From NCBI GenBank assembly GCA_019912885.1, contig JAIOHV010000190.1, forward strand, positions 1 to 61,291: a stretch of DNA of 61,291 bases, given 5' to 3'. Within the stretch, counting starts at the first letter, position 1. Every line of letters begins with the position of its first letter. The stretch is from a bacterium. Lineage in GTDB: Bacteria > Lernaellota > Lernaellaia > JACKCT01. The translations under genes were made by a program, and so were the position numbers. Below are positions 27,378 through 36,151 of this stretch, piece after piece. The notes beneath the pieces were generated by a model. That model saw nothing but the letters and a program-made list of their open reading frames with translations. It was not told where the DNA came from and did not search any database.

Positions 27378-28463
27378 GTGTTCGTACCTTCACGGCTGAC
27401 CCTTGCGCGAAAACGGCGAGGGATGACAAAGATTCGTCTGGGTGAGACTACCTCGTTGACTGTGCGAAGCATCACCGCCTATGAAAGCGGCGACTATGAA
27501 CCCACGTCGGCTCACCTAACCACACTGTCCAACGCGCTACAGTTTCCTGAGGATTTTTTCTCCCAACCGGAGGTATCCGAACTGCCTCCCAACGGGGCAA
27601 GTTTCCGCGCCATGAGTTCGATGACCGCGTATCAACGTGACATGGCTCTTAGCGCCGGTTACTTGGCGGTTGAGTTGAACCAATGGCTTGAAGATAAATT
27701 CAATCTTCCGCAATCCGATGTACCATCGCTTCGCAATACCGAACCCGAAGCGGCTGCGGAATACGTCCGAAATAAATGGACCCTTGGTGAACTCACCATA
27801 AGGAACATGATCCATCTGCTTGAACTCCACGGGGTCCGTATCTATTCGCTCGCGGAAAGCTGCCGGGAAGTGGATGCGTTTTCTTTATGGAGGGGCAACA
27901 CCCCTTTCATTTTCCTTAACACGACAAAATCAGCAGAACGAAGCCGGTTCGACTGTGCGCACGAACTCGGCCATCTCGTTCTTCATCGCCACGGTGCCCC
28001 CAACGGCCGCGAAGCCGAGCAACAAGCGGATACCTTCGCTTCTGCGATGCTGATGCCTAAAGGAAGCGTGTTGGCAAAAGCGCCTCGAATGGCCACATTG
28101 GACTTACTCATCGCGCTCAAAAAGCACTGGACGGTTTCTGTTGGCGCTCTCGCGTATCGATTGAGAGCGCTTAATCTTCTAACCGAATGGCAGTACCGCA
28201 CCATTTGCGTGCAGATAGCCCAACTCGGTTATCGAACCCGTGAACCGCAAGGATCGTCGCACGAGACCTCGCAGATTTTGAATAAGGTTTTCTTGACGCT
28301 TCGTGAAGAGAACATCGCCAAAAAAGACGTCGCTCGCGACCTGCGAATCGATCCGACCGACCTCGACGCGCTTCTGTTCGGGTTGGTCATGGTTCCAGTT
28401 GCCGGAAATGGGCAAAGTGGCGCTTCTTCGAAGAAGCGAAGGCCGGATCTGAAAATAGTTTAA
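27378..28463 (+). CDS. XRE-family regulator fused to ImmA/IrrE-type metallopeptidase
   Basis: The GTG at 27378 follows AAAGGGGG and gives 361 residues. Residues about 5-65 form a helix-turn-helix of the XRE type. The ImmA/IrrE domain (about 125-250) carries F-D-C-A-H-E-L-G-H-L-V-L-H at 191-203, with the zinc site H-E-L-G-H at 195-199 intact. Such proteins are often single-polypeptide regulators of toxin-antitoxin systems, mobile elements and defence genes, with the protease domain relieving repression. It sits between a hypothetical gene and the R-M genes and downstream of the candidate operator. Confidence 0.88.
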   Translation: MFVPSRLTLARKRRGMTKIRLGETTSLTVRSITAYESGDYEPTSAHLTTLSNALQFPEDFFSQPEVSELPPNGASFRAMSSMTAYQRDMALSAGYLAVELNQWLEDKFNLPQSDVPSLRNTEPEAAAEYVRNKWTLGELTIRNMIHLLELHGVRIYSLAESCREVDAFSLWRGNTPFIFLNTTKSAERSRFDCAHELGHLVLHRHGAPNGREAEQQADTFASAMLMPKGSVLAKAPRMATLDLLIALKKHWTVSVGALAYRLRALNLLTEWQYRTICVQIAQLGYRTREPQGSSHETSQILNKVFLTLREENIAKKDVARDLRIDPTDLDALLFGLVMVPVAGNGQSGASSKKRRPDLKIV

Positions 28464-28646
28464 GGAGACGAAAGGATCGAGCGAGGCGAGGAAGTGCGCT
28501 CTGGTTGGTCTTCGCCTTCGAAGACGGTTCCTGCGGCGTATTCGTTTGACTCTGCAAGACCGCGCTCGTATTCTCTCGTAATTCTCTGTTTGTTGAATGC
28601 GTCTGACCGTGCGCTGCTGGGCGATGGCGGTGGAGGAAAAGGGGCT

Positions 28647-30233
28647 ATGCCAACTCTGGAATGGATCGGAAAAAAGGCCGTGCTGAACCACCACCGGGAG
28701 GTGCCGTTCCACCTCCTGAAGGCCGACCCGAAGCTGTCCGTGGGCGATCCCGGCAGCGGCAACCTACTCATGCAAGGCGACAACTTGCTCGCTCTCAAGG
28801 CGCTTCTCCCTTATTACGCTGGGCAAGTGAAGTGCATCTACATCGATCCCCCGTACAACACCGGTAACGAGAACTGGATTTACAACGACGCCGTGAACAG
28901 CCCGGAGATGCGCGATTGGCTCGGAAAAGTTGTCGGCCACGAGGCGGAAGATTTGTCGCGCCACGATAAATGGCTTTGTATGATGTATCCACGCCTGCAG
29001 CTTCTCAAGCAATTCCTGCGCGAGGACGGGGCTATTTTTGTCAGCATAGACGACAACGCGGTGGGCTATCTTAGGCTCTTGATGGACGAGGTTTTTGGTC
29101 CTCAGCGTTTCGTGGCGACCGTCGTTTGGCAAAAACGTTATTCGCGGGAAAATAGGGCAGGCATTGGCGATGTCCATGAATACCTAATGGTTTACGCAAT
29201 GAACCCCGACCTGTTCAAAGTGGCCAGAAATCGGGTGCCTTTGGATGAAAAAAGTAGATCAGTTTACCAAAACCCAAATAATGACCCGAAAGGTCCTTGG
29301 CAATCTATTTCGATGACTGCTCAAGGCTGGCGTCCAAATCAGATGTACACAATTGTGGCACCAAACGGGAAGGAACACACTCCTCCCAAAGGTCGCTGCT
29401 GGGCTTTCATTGAAAGTGAATATTTGAAGCTCCGTGCGGATGGGCGAATGTGGTTCGGGAAAGATGGAAATGGGGTCCCCAGAGTAATTAGGTATCTCTC
29501 AGAAGTAGAGGGGTTGGTGCCGTGGACGTGGTGGCCTCATGACGAAGTCGGACACACCGACGAGGCAAAAAAGGAAATGCTCGCGCTGGCTTTGGAGGAA
29601 GAGGCGTTTGATACACCCAAACCCGAACGCCTGTTGCAGCGGATTGTCGGCATAGCATCCAACAAAGGTGATTTGGTAATGGATTGCTTTGCTGGAAGTG
29701 GTACGACCGGTGCGGTCGCCCATAAAATGGGGCGCCGTTGGATTATGGTCGAGCGCGAAGACTTCGTGCGAAATTTGACAGCCAGACGCTTGACGATGGT
29801 GGTTGAAGGTGGCGATCCGGGTGGGATTACGCATACGTTGGATTGGAAAGGCGGCGGCGGTTTCCGGTACGTAACCCTGGGCGTCTCGCTGTTCGACGAG
29901 ACGGGCAACATCCGCAAGGATGTGTCCTTCGCTGACCTCGCGGCTCATGTGTTTTTCACGGAGACAGGCGAACCTCTTCCGAAACCAGCCGCTTCGAAAT
30001 CGCCGCTCCTGGGTATTCAAAACGGAGTGGCAGTTTACCTGCTGTACAACGGTGTCCTGGGTGACAAGCGGGTAAACGGCGGTAACATTTTAATTGGCCC
30101 CGTCCTGGATTCGTTGCCCCAGCATAATGGACCGCGTGTGATCTACGGCGAAGGGTGCCGTCTAAGCCTTGCGCGTCTAAAACGCGAAGGTGTCACGTTC
30201 CGGCAGATCCCCTATCAGATCAAGGTGGGTTGA
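28647..30233 (+). CDS. mod: type III restriction-modification DNA methyltransferase (Mod)
   Basis: The ATG at 28647 is chosen for GGAGGAAAAGG upstream and gives 528 residues. The catalytic motif IV D-P-P-Y (67-70, in Y-I-D-P-P-Y-N-T-G-N) precedes motif I D-C-F-A-G-S-G-T-T-G near 343-352, the beta-class order for N6-adenine methyltransferases. The middle (about 150-330) is the likely target-recognition domain. A C-terminal domain of about 150 residues follows. It is immediately followed by the Res gene (2-base gap), as in type III systems. Confidence 0.9.
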   Translation: MPTLEWIGKKAVLNHHREVPFHLLKADPKLSVGDPGSGNLLMQGDNLLALKALLPYYAGQVKCIYIDPPYNTGNENWIYNDAVNSPEMRDWLGKVVGHEAEDLSRHDKWLCMMYPRLQLLKQFLREDGAIFVSIDDNAVGYLRLLMDEVFGPQRFVATVVWQKRYSRENRAGIGDVHEYLMVYAMNPDLFKVARNRVPLDEKSRSVYQNPNNDPKGPWQSISMTAQGWRPNQMYTIVAPNGKEHTPPKGRCWAFIESEYLKLRADGRMWFGKDGNGVPRVIRYLSEVEGLVPWTWWPHDEVGHTDEAKKEMLALALEEEAFDTPKPERLLQRIVGIASNKGDLVMDCFAGSGTTGAVAHKMGRRWIMVEREDFVRNLTARRLTMVVEGGDPGGITHTLDWKGGGGFRYVTLGVSLFDETGNIRKDVSFADLAAHVFFTETGEPLPKPAASKSPLLGIQNGVAVYLLYNGVLGDKRVNGGNILIGPVLDSLPQHNGPRVIYGEGCRLSLARLKREGVTFRQIPYQIKVG

Positions 30234-30235
30234 CC

Positions 30236-32833
30236 ATGTTGCAGTTGCGCGAATACCAGCAGCGGAGCCTCGAAGCCCTGGAAACATTTTTAAAGGATGC
30301 GACGAAAATCGGGCCTACCAGGGCTTTCGTTATGCAGACTGGTCGGCCTTATCGAACGGTGCATCAACTTGGAGAGCCGCCCTATGTTTGCCTTCGCGTT
30401 CCGACCGGCGGCGGCAAGACGTTCATGGCCTGCCATGCCTTGGGAATCGCCGCGCGGGATTTTATCCACAAGGGACACGTCGTCTGCCTGTGGCTCGTAC
30501 CTTCCAACACGATCCGCGAGCAGACCCTGGCCGCATTGAGAAACCGAAGTCACCCTTATCGGCAGGCAGTGGAGACGTTTTTTCCAGGCACGGTGACCGT
30601 GCTCGATCTGGCCGAATCCCTTTACGTACAGCAATCCACTCTGCTGGGCGAGACGACGATCATCGTGTCCACGCTGGCCGCGCTTCGCGTGGAGGATACC
30701 GACGGCCGGAAGATTTACGAATCGTCGGGGAACCTACAACATCACTTCAGCGCGTTGACGAAAGATCAAGAAGAGCGCCTGGAAAGGGACGCGCACGGCG
30801 TGCTCGCTTATTCCCTTGCCAATGTTCTTCGCCTTCACCGCCCCGTTGTCATCATGGACGAAGCGCACAATGCGCGGACCAAACTGTCCTTCGAAACGCT
30901 GGCGCGTCTGTCGCCCTCATGCATCATCGAGTTCACTGCGACTCCTCAGACCGTGCATAAGCCGGACTTGGGGTTGTGCGCCAGCAACGTGCTCCATCAA
31001 GTTTCCGCGGCTGAACTCAAAGCAGAACAGATGGTCAAACTGCCGATCCGACTGCGCACACGGCCCGAATGGAAGGAGGTCGTTGCCCAGGCGGTCCATC
31101 AACGGGATCGGTTGGAGGCCGTGGCCGCCGAGGAGGAAAAACAGACCGGCGAGTACATCCGTCCCATTGTGCTGCTGCAGGCCCAGCCCCAGAGCAAGGA
31201 AAGGGAAACCCTGACGGTTGAGGCGCTGAAGAAGTGCTTGCTGGAGGACTTCCCCATAACGGAAGATCAGATCGCCATCGCCACGGGCCAGACGCGGGAA
31301 ATCGACGATGTTGACCTGTTTGCCCGCGATTGCCCACTTCGGTACATCATCACCGTTCAGGCACTGAAGGAAGGTTGGGACTGCTCTTTTGCATACGTCC
31401 TGTGTTCGGTTCAGGACACGCATTCAGGCCGCGCGGTGGAGCAGGTTCTTGGACGAATTCTAAGACTCCCCGGAGCGAAGTTAAAAAAGCATGACGATCT
31501 GAATTGCTCCTATGCATTTACCGCGTCGCAACACTTTATCGACGCCGCCAACTCCCTGAAGGACGCGCTACTGGAGAACGGTTTCGAGCGCATTGAAGCC
31601 GATCAATTGGTAACCTCCGACGAGCCGCAAGCCGATTTGCCGTTATGGACGCATCACACCGAAAAGGTGGAGGAGGAAAAGCCCGATCTCAAGCAGCTGC
31701 CGCAAGAGTTGGGTCAGCGCGTGACCTATGACGAGAGCACGAAATCAGTTCGCGTGACCGGTGTCATCAGCGAAACAGACAGGGAGGCTTTGAAGACTTG
31801 CTTCAAGACCGACCAGGGCAAGGAAGCCGTGGAACGTCTCTATCATAAATCCCATGGGCGAGCAGTCAGCGATGGAAAAGCTCCGGAAGTTGAACTTTTT
31901 CGTGTTCCAGCCCTCGCCATTCGGGTGGGCGACCAACTTGAACTGTTCGAGGAAAGCCATTATCTCGACTTTGAATGGAAGCTTGGCGAGTGCGATGAGG
32001 GTCTTGCGGAAACGGACTTTCCGACGGATGCAAGCGCCAGCAAGATGATCGAGGTTGACGTAAGCGATATCGGGAAGGTCGAAGTCCATTTCGTCGAAGA
32101 GTTGCATCAGCAGATGAGCCTTCTCTCCTTCGAGAAAGGCTGGACCCATCCGGCGCTGATCAATTGGCTGGACCGCAATATTCCGCACCCTGACATCGTT
32201 CGCACCGAATCGACGTTGTTTGTCGACCGCGTGCTGGAAGCGCTGGTCAACAATCGCGGCATAAATCTTGAGCAGCTGGCCGGGCGAAAATTCCGTTTGC
32301 GTGACGCTATCGCGGCGCGGATTGAGAACTATCGAAAAAAGAAATCGGCCGAGGCCTTTCAGCGAGTACTGTTTCAGATGCCCGCCAAGGAGATCGAAGT
32401 TGGGCCTGAGATCGTCTTGGAGATATCCAAAGCCAGTTACGCTCCCAGCAACTACTACCAAGGCCAGTACCGTTTCAAAAGACATATATTTCCTCTAATT
32501 GGCGACATGAATGATGAAGAAGCCGAGTGCGCTTTCTTTCTCGATCAGATGGACGAGGTCAAGCTATGGGTCCGTAACCTCGAACGTCGCCCGGAGTCCG
32601 CGTTCTGGCTACCGACCTCCACCGACAGGTTCTATCCGGATTTTGTGGTGCTACTAAATGATGGGCGCTGGTTCGTGGTCGAGTACAAGGGGGCAGACCG
32701 TTGGACCACTGACGACTCCAAAGAGAAACGGAAAATCGGCGCGTTATGGGCAGATCGAAGCGACGGTCAATGTTTGTTCGTCATGGTGACCGATAAGAAG
32801 TGGGATGGGTTGAAGAAGGCAGTAGCTAAATAG
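30236..32833 (+). CDS. res: type III restriction enzyme Res subunit (helicase-nuclease)
   Basis: Starting at ATG 30236, just after the mod stop, it encodes 865 residues. A superfamily 2 helicase core shows Walker A V-P-T-G-G-G-K-T at 55-62, D-E-A-H near 206 and motif VI E-Q-V-L-G-R-I-L-R near 400. The C-terminal part carries a PD-(D/E)xK nuclease: Y-P-D-F-V-V-L and then V-V-E-Y-K-G near 802-820. All key residues appear intact, so an active restriction subunit is expected. With Mod it would translocate and cut DNA bearing unmodified sites. Confidence 0.92.
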   Translation: MLQLREYQQRSLEALETFLKDATKIGPTRAFVMQTGRPYRTVHQLGEPPYVCLRVPTGGGKTFMACHALGIAARDFIHKGHVVCLWLVPSNTIREQTLAALRNRSHPYRQAVETFFPGTVTVLDLAESLYVQQSTLLGETTIIVSTLAALRVEDTDGRKIYESSGNLQHHFSALTKDQEERLERDAHGVLAYSLANVLRLHRPVVIMDEAHNARTKLSFETLARLSPSCIIEFTATPQTVHKPDLGLCASNVLHQVSAAELKAEQMVKLPIRLRTRPEWKEVVAQAVHQRDRLEAVAAEEEKQTGEYIRPIVLLQAQPQSKERETLTVEALKKCLLEDFPITEDQIAIATGQTREIDDVDLFARDCPLRYIITVQALKEGWDCSFAYVLCSVQDTHSGRAVEQVLGRILRLPGAKLKKHDDLNCSYAFTASQHFIDAANSLKDALLENGFERIEADQLVTSDEPQADLPLWTHHTEKVEEEKPDLKQLPQELGQRVTYDESTKSVRVTGVISETDREALKTCFKTDQGKEAVERLYHKSHGRAVSDGKAPEVELFRVPALAIRVGDQLELFEESHYLDFEWKLGECDEGLAETDFPTDASASKMIEVDVSDIGKVEVHFVEELHQQMSLLSFEKGWTHPALINWLDRNIPHPDIVRTESTLFVDRVLEALVNNRGINLEQLAGRKFRLRDAIAARIENYRKKKSAEAFQRVLFQMPAKEIEVGPEIVLEISKASYAPSNYYQGQYRFKRHIFPLIGDMNDEEAECAFFLDQMDEVKLWVRNLERRPESAFWLPTSTDRFYPDFVVLLNDGRWFVVEYKGADRWTTDDSKEKRKIGALWADRSDGQCLFVMVTDKKWDGLKKAVAK

Positions 32834-32850
32834 CTGTCTTGATAAATCGA

Positions 32851-33234
32851 TCATGACCAGCATGTCAGAATAATGACTCCGTCCTTAATTCGTTCCCGAT
32901 GAACCAAGATATAGCTTTCGGCAGAATTACCCTCGCAAAGTAAAATTGGAACGCGCACATAGAACCTCGGCACACCCTCGTGCCGGTCGAGCCGCGCCAT
33001 CAGTTCCGGCCCGACCTCGTAGAGTTCGCCGTGGACGGCGGTGTTGCCGCTAGGGATCATACCCGGAAAAGAACCTAGGTCGAGCAACGTGTACTGCGGT
33101 GCGGTGACGGCTTCACCGAGGAACCGCGCCTCGCGCATCAGATGGTGATTTCGCTGGCCGCGCTTCAGAGTGCCGTAAACGAAAAGGATCGTGGAGCCAC
33201 CGCCCCTCTTACTGCGCTTCTTGATCGAGGCCAT
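32851..33234 (-). CDS. gamma-glutamylcyclotransferase (AIG2-like) family protein
   Basis: The 127-residue protein has the GGCT fold signature V-Y-G-T-L-K-R-G-Q-R-N-H-H near 19-31, G-E-L-Y-E-V near 69-74 and L-D-R-H-E-G near 81-86 (probable catalytic Glu). Its start overlaps the 3' end of the amidoligase gene by 26 bases, so the two are co-translated. GGCT-like proteins are known operon partners of amidoligases and are thought to cleave the gamma-glutamyl-type linkages the ligase makes. Res on the other strand ends 17 bases away. Confidence 0.88.
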   Translation of the reverse strand: MASIKKRSKRGGGSTILFVYGTLKRGQRNHHLMREARFLGEAVTAPQYTLLDLGSFPGMIPSGNTAVHGELYEVGPELMARLDRHEGVPRFYVRVPILLCEGNSAESYILVHRERIKDGVIILTCWS

Positions 33235-34162
33235 CGCCTTTGCTTTTCTTTATCGGCCGCCCGTGCCGCCATGCCGCACTACCAGTCAGGTGCGCCATCA
33301 GGTGCTTACGGACGTTCTTGAACTCGTCGCCGATCAACTCGAGGTGGATCAGAAAGACGCGGAAACAGTACTTGGTATTGTTGGGGTCGTAATCACGGCG
33401 ATTGCCGCTCGCGGCCCTTGCATTCAGCGCCTTGGCTGCCAGCGCGAGCGAGAACACGATGTAGGCGCGGATCACCCCTGCGTGGTTGGAGCCGTTGAAC
33501 CAGCGGAGTTCGAACGATTGGTCGTACCATAGCGGGTGAAGATTTAGGCCTCTATACCTCGACGGATCGTAATGCTGCGGATTGCCGTTGTGCTTGCCGT
33601 ACCACAGCCGATTCAGCGTGCGCATCGACCGGACGCGCTGCGTCGATACCTTCTGGACGAACTCCTGGCTGTTCGCCTTCGCGTACCTGCGGAGACGATC
33701 TTCGTTGACTGCCAGCGCGTCGATGATGAGTCGCTCCTGCTTGTTGACGATCTTGACCAGGCGCGTCAGTGCGGCCGCGTCAAACGGCGCGCCGTCGACA
33801 TGGACGTGGACGCCACACTGTTCGTTTACTCGGCCGCCCGCCTGCCGAAGCGCCCTCACGACCTCCTGGAGTTTCTCGATATCGGTCCATTCGAGGATCG
33901 GCGTGACGACCTCGGCGCGCAGATGCGCAGGCGCGTGCGTGAGCGACGCATCCGATACGATCTTCCAGGTGCGGCCGCGAGCGTCGGTAACCGTCCAGGT
34001 GTCGAGGTTGTCGACGTACCCGCGATACTCCACCGCGCCGCCGACCACAGCCTGCACGGCCTTGGCCGCGCGCTCGCGTGAGATCGAGACGAGTTCAATC
34101 TCGACGCCGAAGCGCAGGGTGCGCAGTGTGTGCATGGCTCTGTTGGCATCGGTTTGTTCCAT
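33209..34162 (-). CDS. amidoligase family enzyme
   Basis: The ATG at 34162 follows AAGGGGGAATTGG and gives 317 residues. R-F-G-V-E-I-E-L-V near 17-25 is the N-terminal glutamate-rich metal/ATP motif of the amidoligase (glutamine-synthetase-like) family. C-G-V-H-V-H-V-D-G near 113-121 is the second hallmark. R-W-F-N-G-S-N-H near 235-242 fits the third active-site segment. Such enzymes form amide bonds to peptide or cell-wall substrates. With GGCT it makes the recurrent ligase/hydrolase pair described for phage and mobile-element neighbourhoods. Confidence 0.88.
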   Translation of the reverse strand: MEQTDANRAMHTLRTLRFGVEIELVSISRERAAKAVQAVVGGAVEYRGYVDNLDTWTVTDARGRTWKIVSDASLTHAPAHLRAEVVTPILEWTDIEKLQEVVRALRQAGGRVNEQCGVHVHVDGAPFDAAALTRLVKIVNKQERLIIDALAVNEDRLRRYAKANSQEFVQKVSTQRVRSMRTLNRLWYGKHNGNPQHYDPSRYRGLNLHPLWYDQSFELRWFNGSNHAGVIRAYIVFSLALAAKALNARAASGNRRDYDPNNTKYCFRVFLIHLELIGDEFKNVRKHLMAHLTGSAAWRHGRPIKKSKGDGLDQEAQ

Positions 34163-34408
34163 CGCCAATTCCCCCTTTTTAGCGGTCAAACACATCGCTT
34201 CGGGGGGCGGGGAAGTCAAGGAAGATCCGAATAAATCCGAGTGGCATCCATGTCGGGCGCATTTTCGCCATATTTTACGGGCGCGCGAACGACTTTCATT
34301 TCCGAGTGAAATCCGAATAGACATCGCCGCGTTCCAAATGCATATTGCGGAAAAGCCGCGACAGTTTCTGGGCAGAATATTTTCGAAACCTGCAAACGGA
34401 GATTGGCG

Positions 34409-34885
34409 ATGAAAACCTGGGACAAATTCTTGAACGGATATTTCACCGGAACCCGCGCCCCCTATGGTTTCAAATTGGTCCTTGATTTGCCGACCGAATC
34501 GCGAGAAGGCCACTATCGGCTTGATGTGGGCGACGAAAACGAAGTGGACACCATTGAGTTCATCTTTACGCAGTTTGCGTTTTCAGGCGTTTCACGCCGG
34601 AAGATTTGCAGCACCCTCAACGCGAACGGAGTCCAACCACCAGTCGGAAATCGGAATTGGGAGCCACGGCTGATCAGCGCGATACTGACCGACGAGAGAT
34701 ACATCGGCGTGAGCCGACATGGAAACTTTCGGCGTGTGGATTCCTTCCCACCGGTGATTGCTGAATGGATTTTCCGAGCCGCGCAAATGCGACTCGGTGA
34801 GGAATGGGAAAAACGCGGTCGGATTGCCTTGCGATGGAAAGCAGAAGCCTTTGCGAGATTGCAAGAGGGCCTGCCCGCCAATTAG
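34409..34885 (+). CDS. orphan 'Recombinase' domain protein (serine-recombinase C-terminal part only)
   Basis: The ATG at 34409 follows ACGGAG and gives 158 residues. The sequence P-Y-G-F-K-L ... I-E-F-I-F-T-Q-F-A-F-S-G-V-S-R-R-K-I-C ... L-N-A-N-G-V ... I-S-A-I-L-T-D-E-R-Y-I-G matches the DNA-binding Recombinase domain of large serine recombinases. The N-terminal catalytic domain with its nucleophilic Ser is absent, and no remnant is seen upstream. It is either a decayed integrase or a free DNA-binding protein. It lies between the amidoligase pair and the prophage lysis genes, at a likely element boundary. Confidence 0.65.
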   Translation: MKTWDKFLNGYFTGTRAPYGFKLVLDLPTESREGHYRLDVGDENEVDTIEFIFTQFAFSGVSRRKICSTLNANGVQPPVGNRNWEPRLISAILTDERYIGVSRHGNFRRVDSFPPVIAEWIFRAAQMRLGEEWEKRGRIALRWKAEAFARLQEGLPAN

Positions 34886-34909
34886 CCGTCCGTTTTCAAA
34901 CATCTGAAA

Positions 34910-35437
34910 TCACTCGCGCAACTTCTCGATCCACCCGTAGGCCGTCGTCCCTGGACACGCAGGTTTTCCAAAATCGCAGTGCCCGAAAAACGCCGAGGAA
35001 GGAAGCCCCAGCGTATTCACCAGGTGCTCGGCCAGCGCGAAAAATGCCTGCTCCTGCGCTGTCGTGGGTTCGCCGCCAGCGTGTCCCGGCCCCGCGAAAT
35101 CGCCGACGAGCATAATGCCGATTGAGCGGCTGTTCTGACCCGCGCAGTGCCAGACCACATCGGTCAGTTCGTTGCATAGATAGATCGAGCCATCGTCGTC
35201 AATGCACGCGTGATAGCAAATATGCGGGCAGCCCGCGGCCGAGATGTGGTTGCCGGGACTGATATGGTAATTGTTGATCCCGAAAACGTCCCGGTTGCCG
35301 GACGTGTCCGCATGGCCGAGGCTCTGGTGCAGGATCACGCGGTCGATCTTGTCCAGGCCGCGCTTCTGCGTCCAGCGCGGGCGGTTCGGATTCCACGGCA
35401 GCTTCTCGACCAGGCGGATGATGTTCGCTTCGGCCAT
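34910..35437 (-). CDS. prophage endolysin, N-acetylmuramoyl-L-alanine amidase (amidase_2/PGRP)
   Basis: The ATG at 35437 overlaps the stop of the upstream membrane gene and follows GGGAGGGCGCG. It gives 175 residues. Zinc ligands of the amidase_2 fold are visible: H37 in V-I-L-H-Q-S, H153 in F-F-G-H-C-D-F and C161 in P-A-C-P-G. There is no signal peptide, so release probably depends on a holin. It is the last gene of the prophage late operon, after tail-fibre genes. Confidence 0.88.
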   Translation of the reverse strand: MAEANIIRLVEKLPWNPNRPRWTQKRGLDKIDRVILHQSLGHADTSGNRDVFGINNYHISPGNHISAAGCPHICYHACIDDDGSIYLCNELTDVVWHCAGQNSRSIGIMLVGDFAGPGHAGGEPTTAQEQAFFALAEHLVNTLGLPSSAFFGHCDFGKPACPGTTAYGWIEKLRE

Positions 35438-35733
35438 CACGCGCCCTCCCGGCCCACGACCGCCGTGCGGATCTCGGTGAGCCGCTCGTGGACGTTTTCC
35501 TTGTCGGCCTTGTACGCGCAGCATTCGCCGTGATCGACGCACTCGCGGATGTCAGCCAGCGACTCGCTGGTCTGCGCCTTCCACGCCCGGTCGTTGCCGA
35601 GCATGATCTTGAGGAGTTCGTCGTTCTTGCGGGTGATCCACTTGATCAAAAATCCGAACATCGCGCCGTAGCCAGCCATCGCGCCGCCAATCAAGGCGAG
35701 TAGCTCGTAGACGAATTTCGATTCCATTGTCAT
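35437..35733 (-). CDS. small membrane protein, holin candidate
   Basis: The 98-residue protein has one clear transmembrane helix (about 8-32), a charged cytoplasmic-type segment and a helical tail with C-V-D-H-G-E-C-C. Its stop codon overlaps the start of the endolysin gene, the usual place of a holin or lysis regulator. Sequence alone does not prove holin activity. The single helix would make it a class III holin or an accessory spanin-like protein. Confidence 0.6.
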   Translation of the reverse strand: MTMESKFVYELLALIGGAMAGYGAMFGFLIKWITRKNDELLKIMLGNDRAWKAQTSESLADIRECVDHGECCAYKADKENVHERLTEIRTAVVGREGA

Positions 35734-35739
35734 ATCCCC

Positions 35740-36138
35740 CTATGCGATCCGCAGGATCGCCTTTTCGAAGTACTCGATGACGAGATTGGTTTTCTGTTCA
35801 GATGTAAGCGCGCCCCACGCGGCGGCGGCAGTGCCGCCGATTTCCTTGACGCGAGCGTCCCGCGCGAGTTCGGCAGAAGAGACGACATTCGGCGTGGCCT
35901 GGACGACCGCGATCTGCCCGGTCTGGACATCGCGGGTGATGGAAACGGCTCGCGTGTACTGAGCGCGATACGATTCATCGTCTACCTGGATCACGTGCCA
36001 TCCTTCGGTGGACTCGACACCGGCCCGCGCTTTCGCACGATCCAGCATCTCTTCGTCGGCAGGCATTTCCGCCGATGGCCGCAGGCGCGTCCGGATCACC
36101 AGGTTGCCCGCGTCATCGAAAACGAATTTCACCGGCAT
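35740..36138 (-). CDS. prophage protein of unknown function (between fibre and lysis genes)
   Basis: The 132-residue soluble protein starts after GAGGAGGAACGC. It has an N-terminal beta-type segment, V-K-F-V-F-D-D-A-G-N-L-V-I-R, and a helical C terminus. No family was recognised. Its place directly after the long tail fibre is where fibre-assembly chaperones are often encoded, which is only a positional hint. Confidence 0.65.
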   Translation of the reverse strand: MPVKFVFDDAGNLVIRTRLRPSAEMPADEEMLDRAKARAGVESTEGWHVIQVDDESYRAQYTRAVSITRDVQTGQIAVVQATPNVVSSAELARDARVKEIGGTAAAAWGALTSEQKTNLVIEYFEKAILRIA

Positions 36139-36151
36139 GGTGCGTTCCTCC

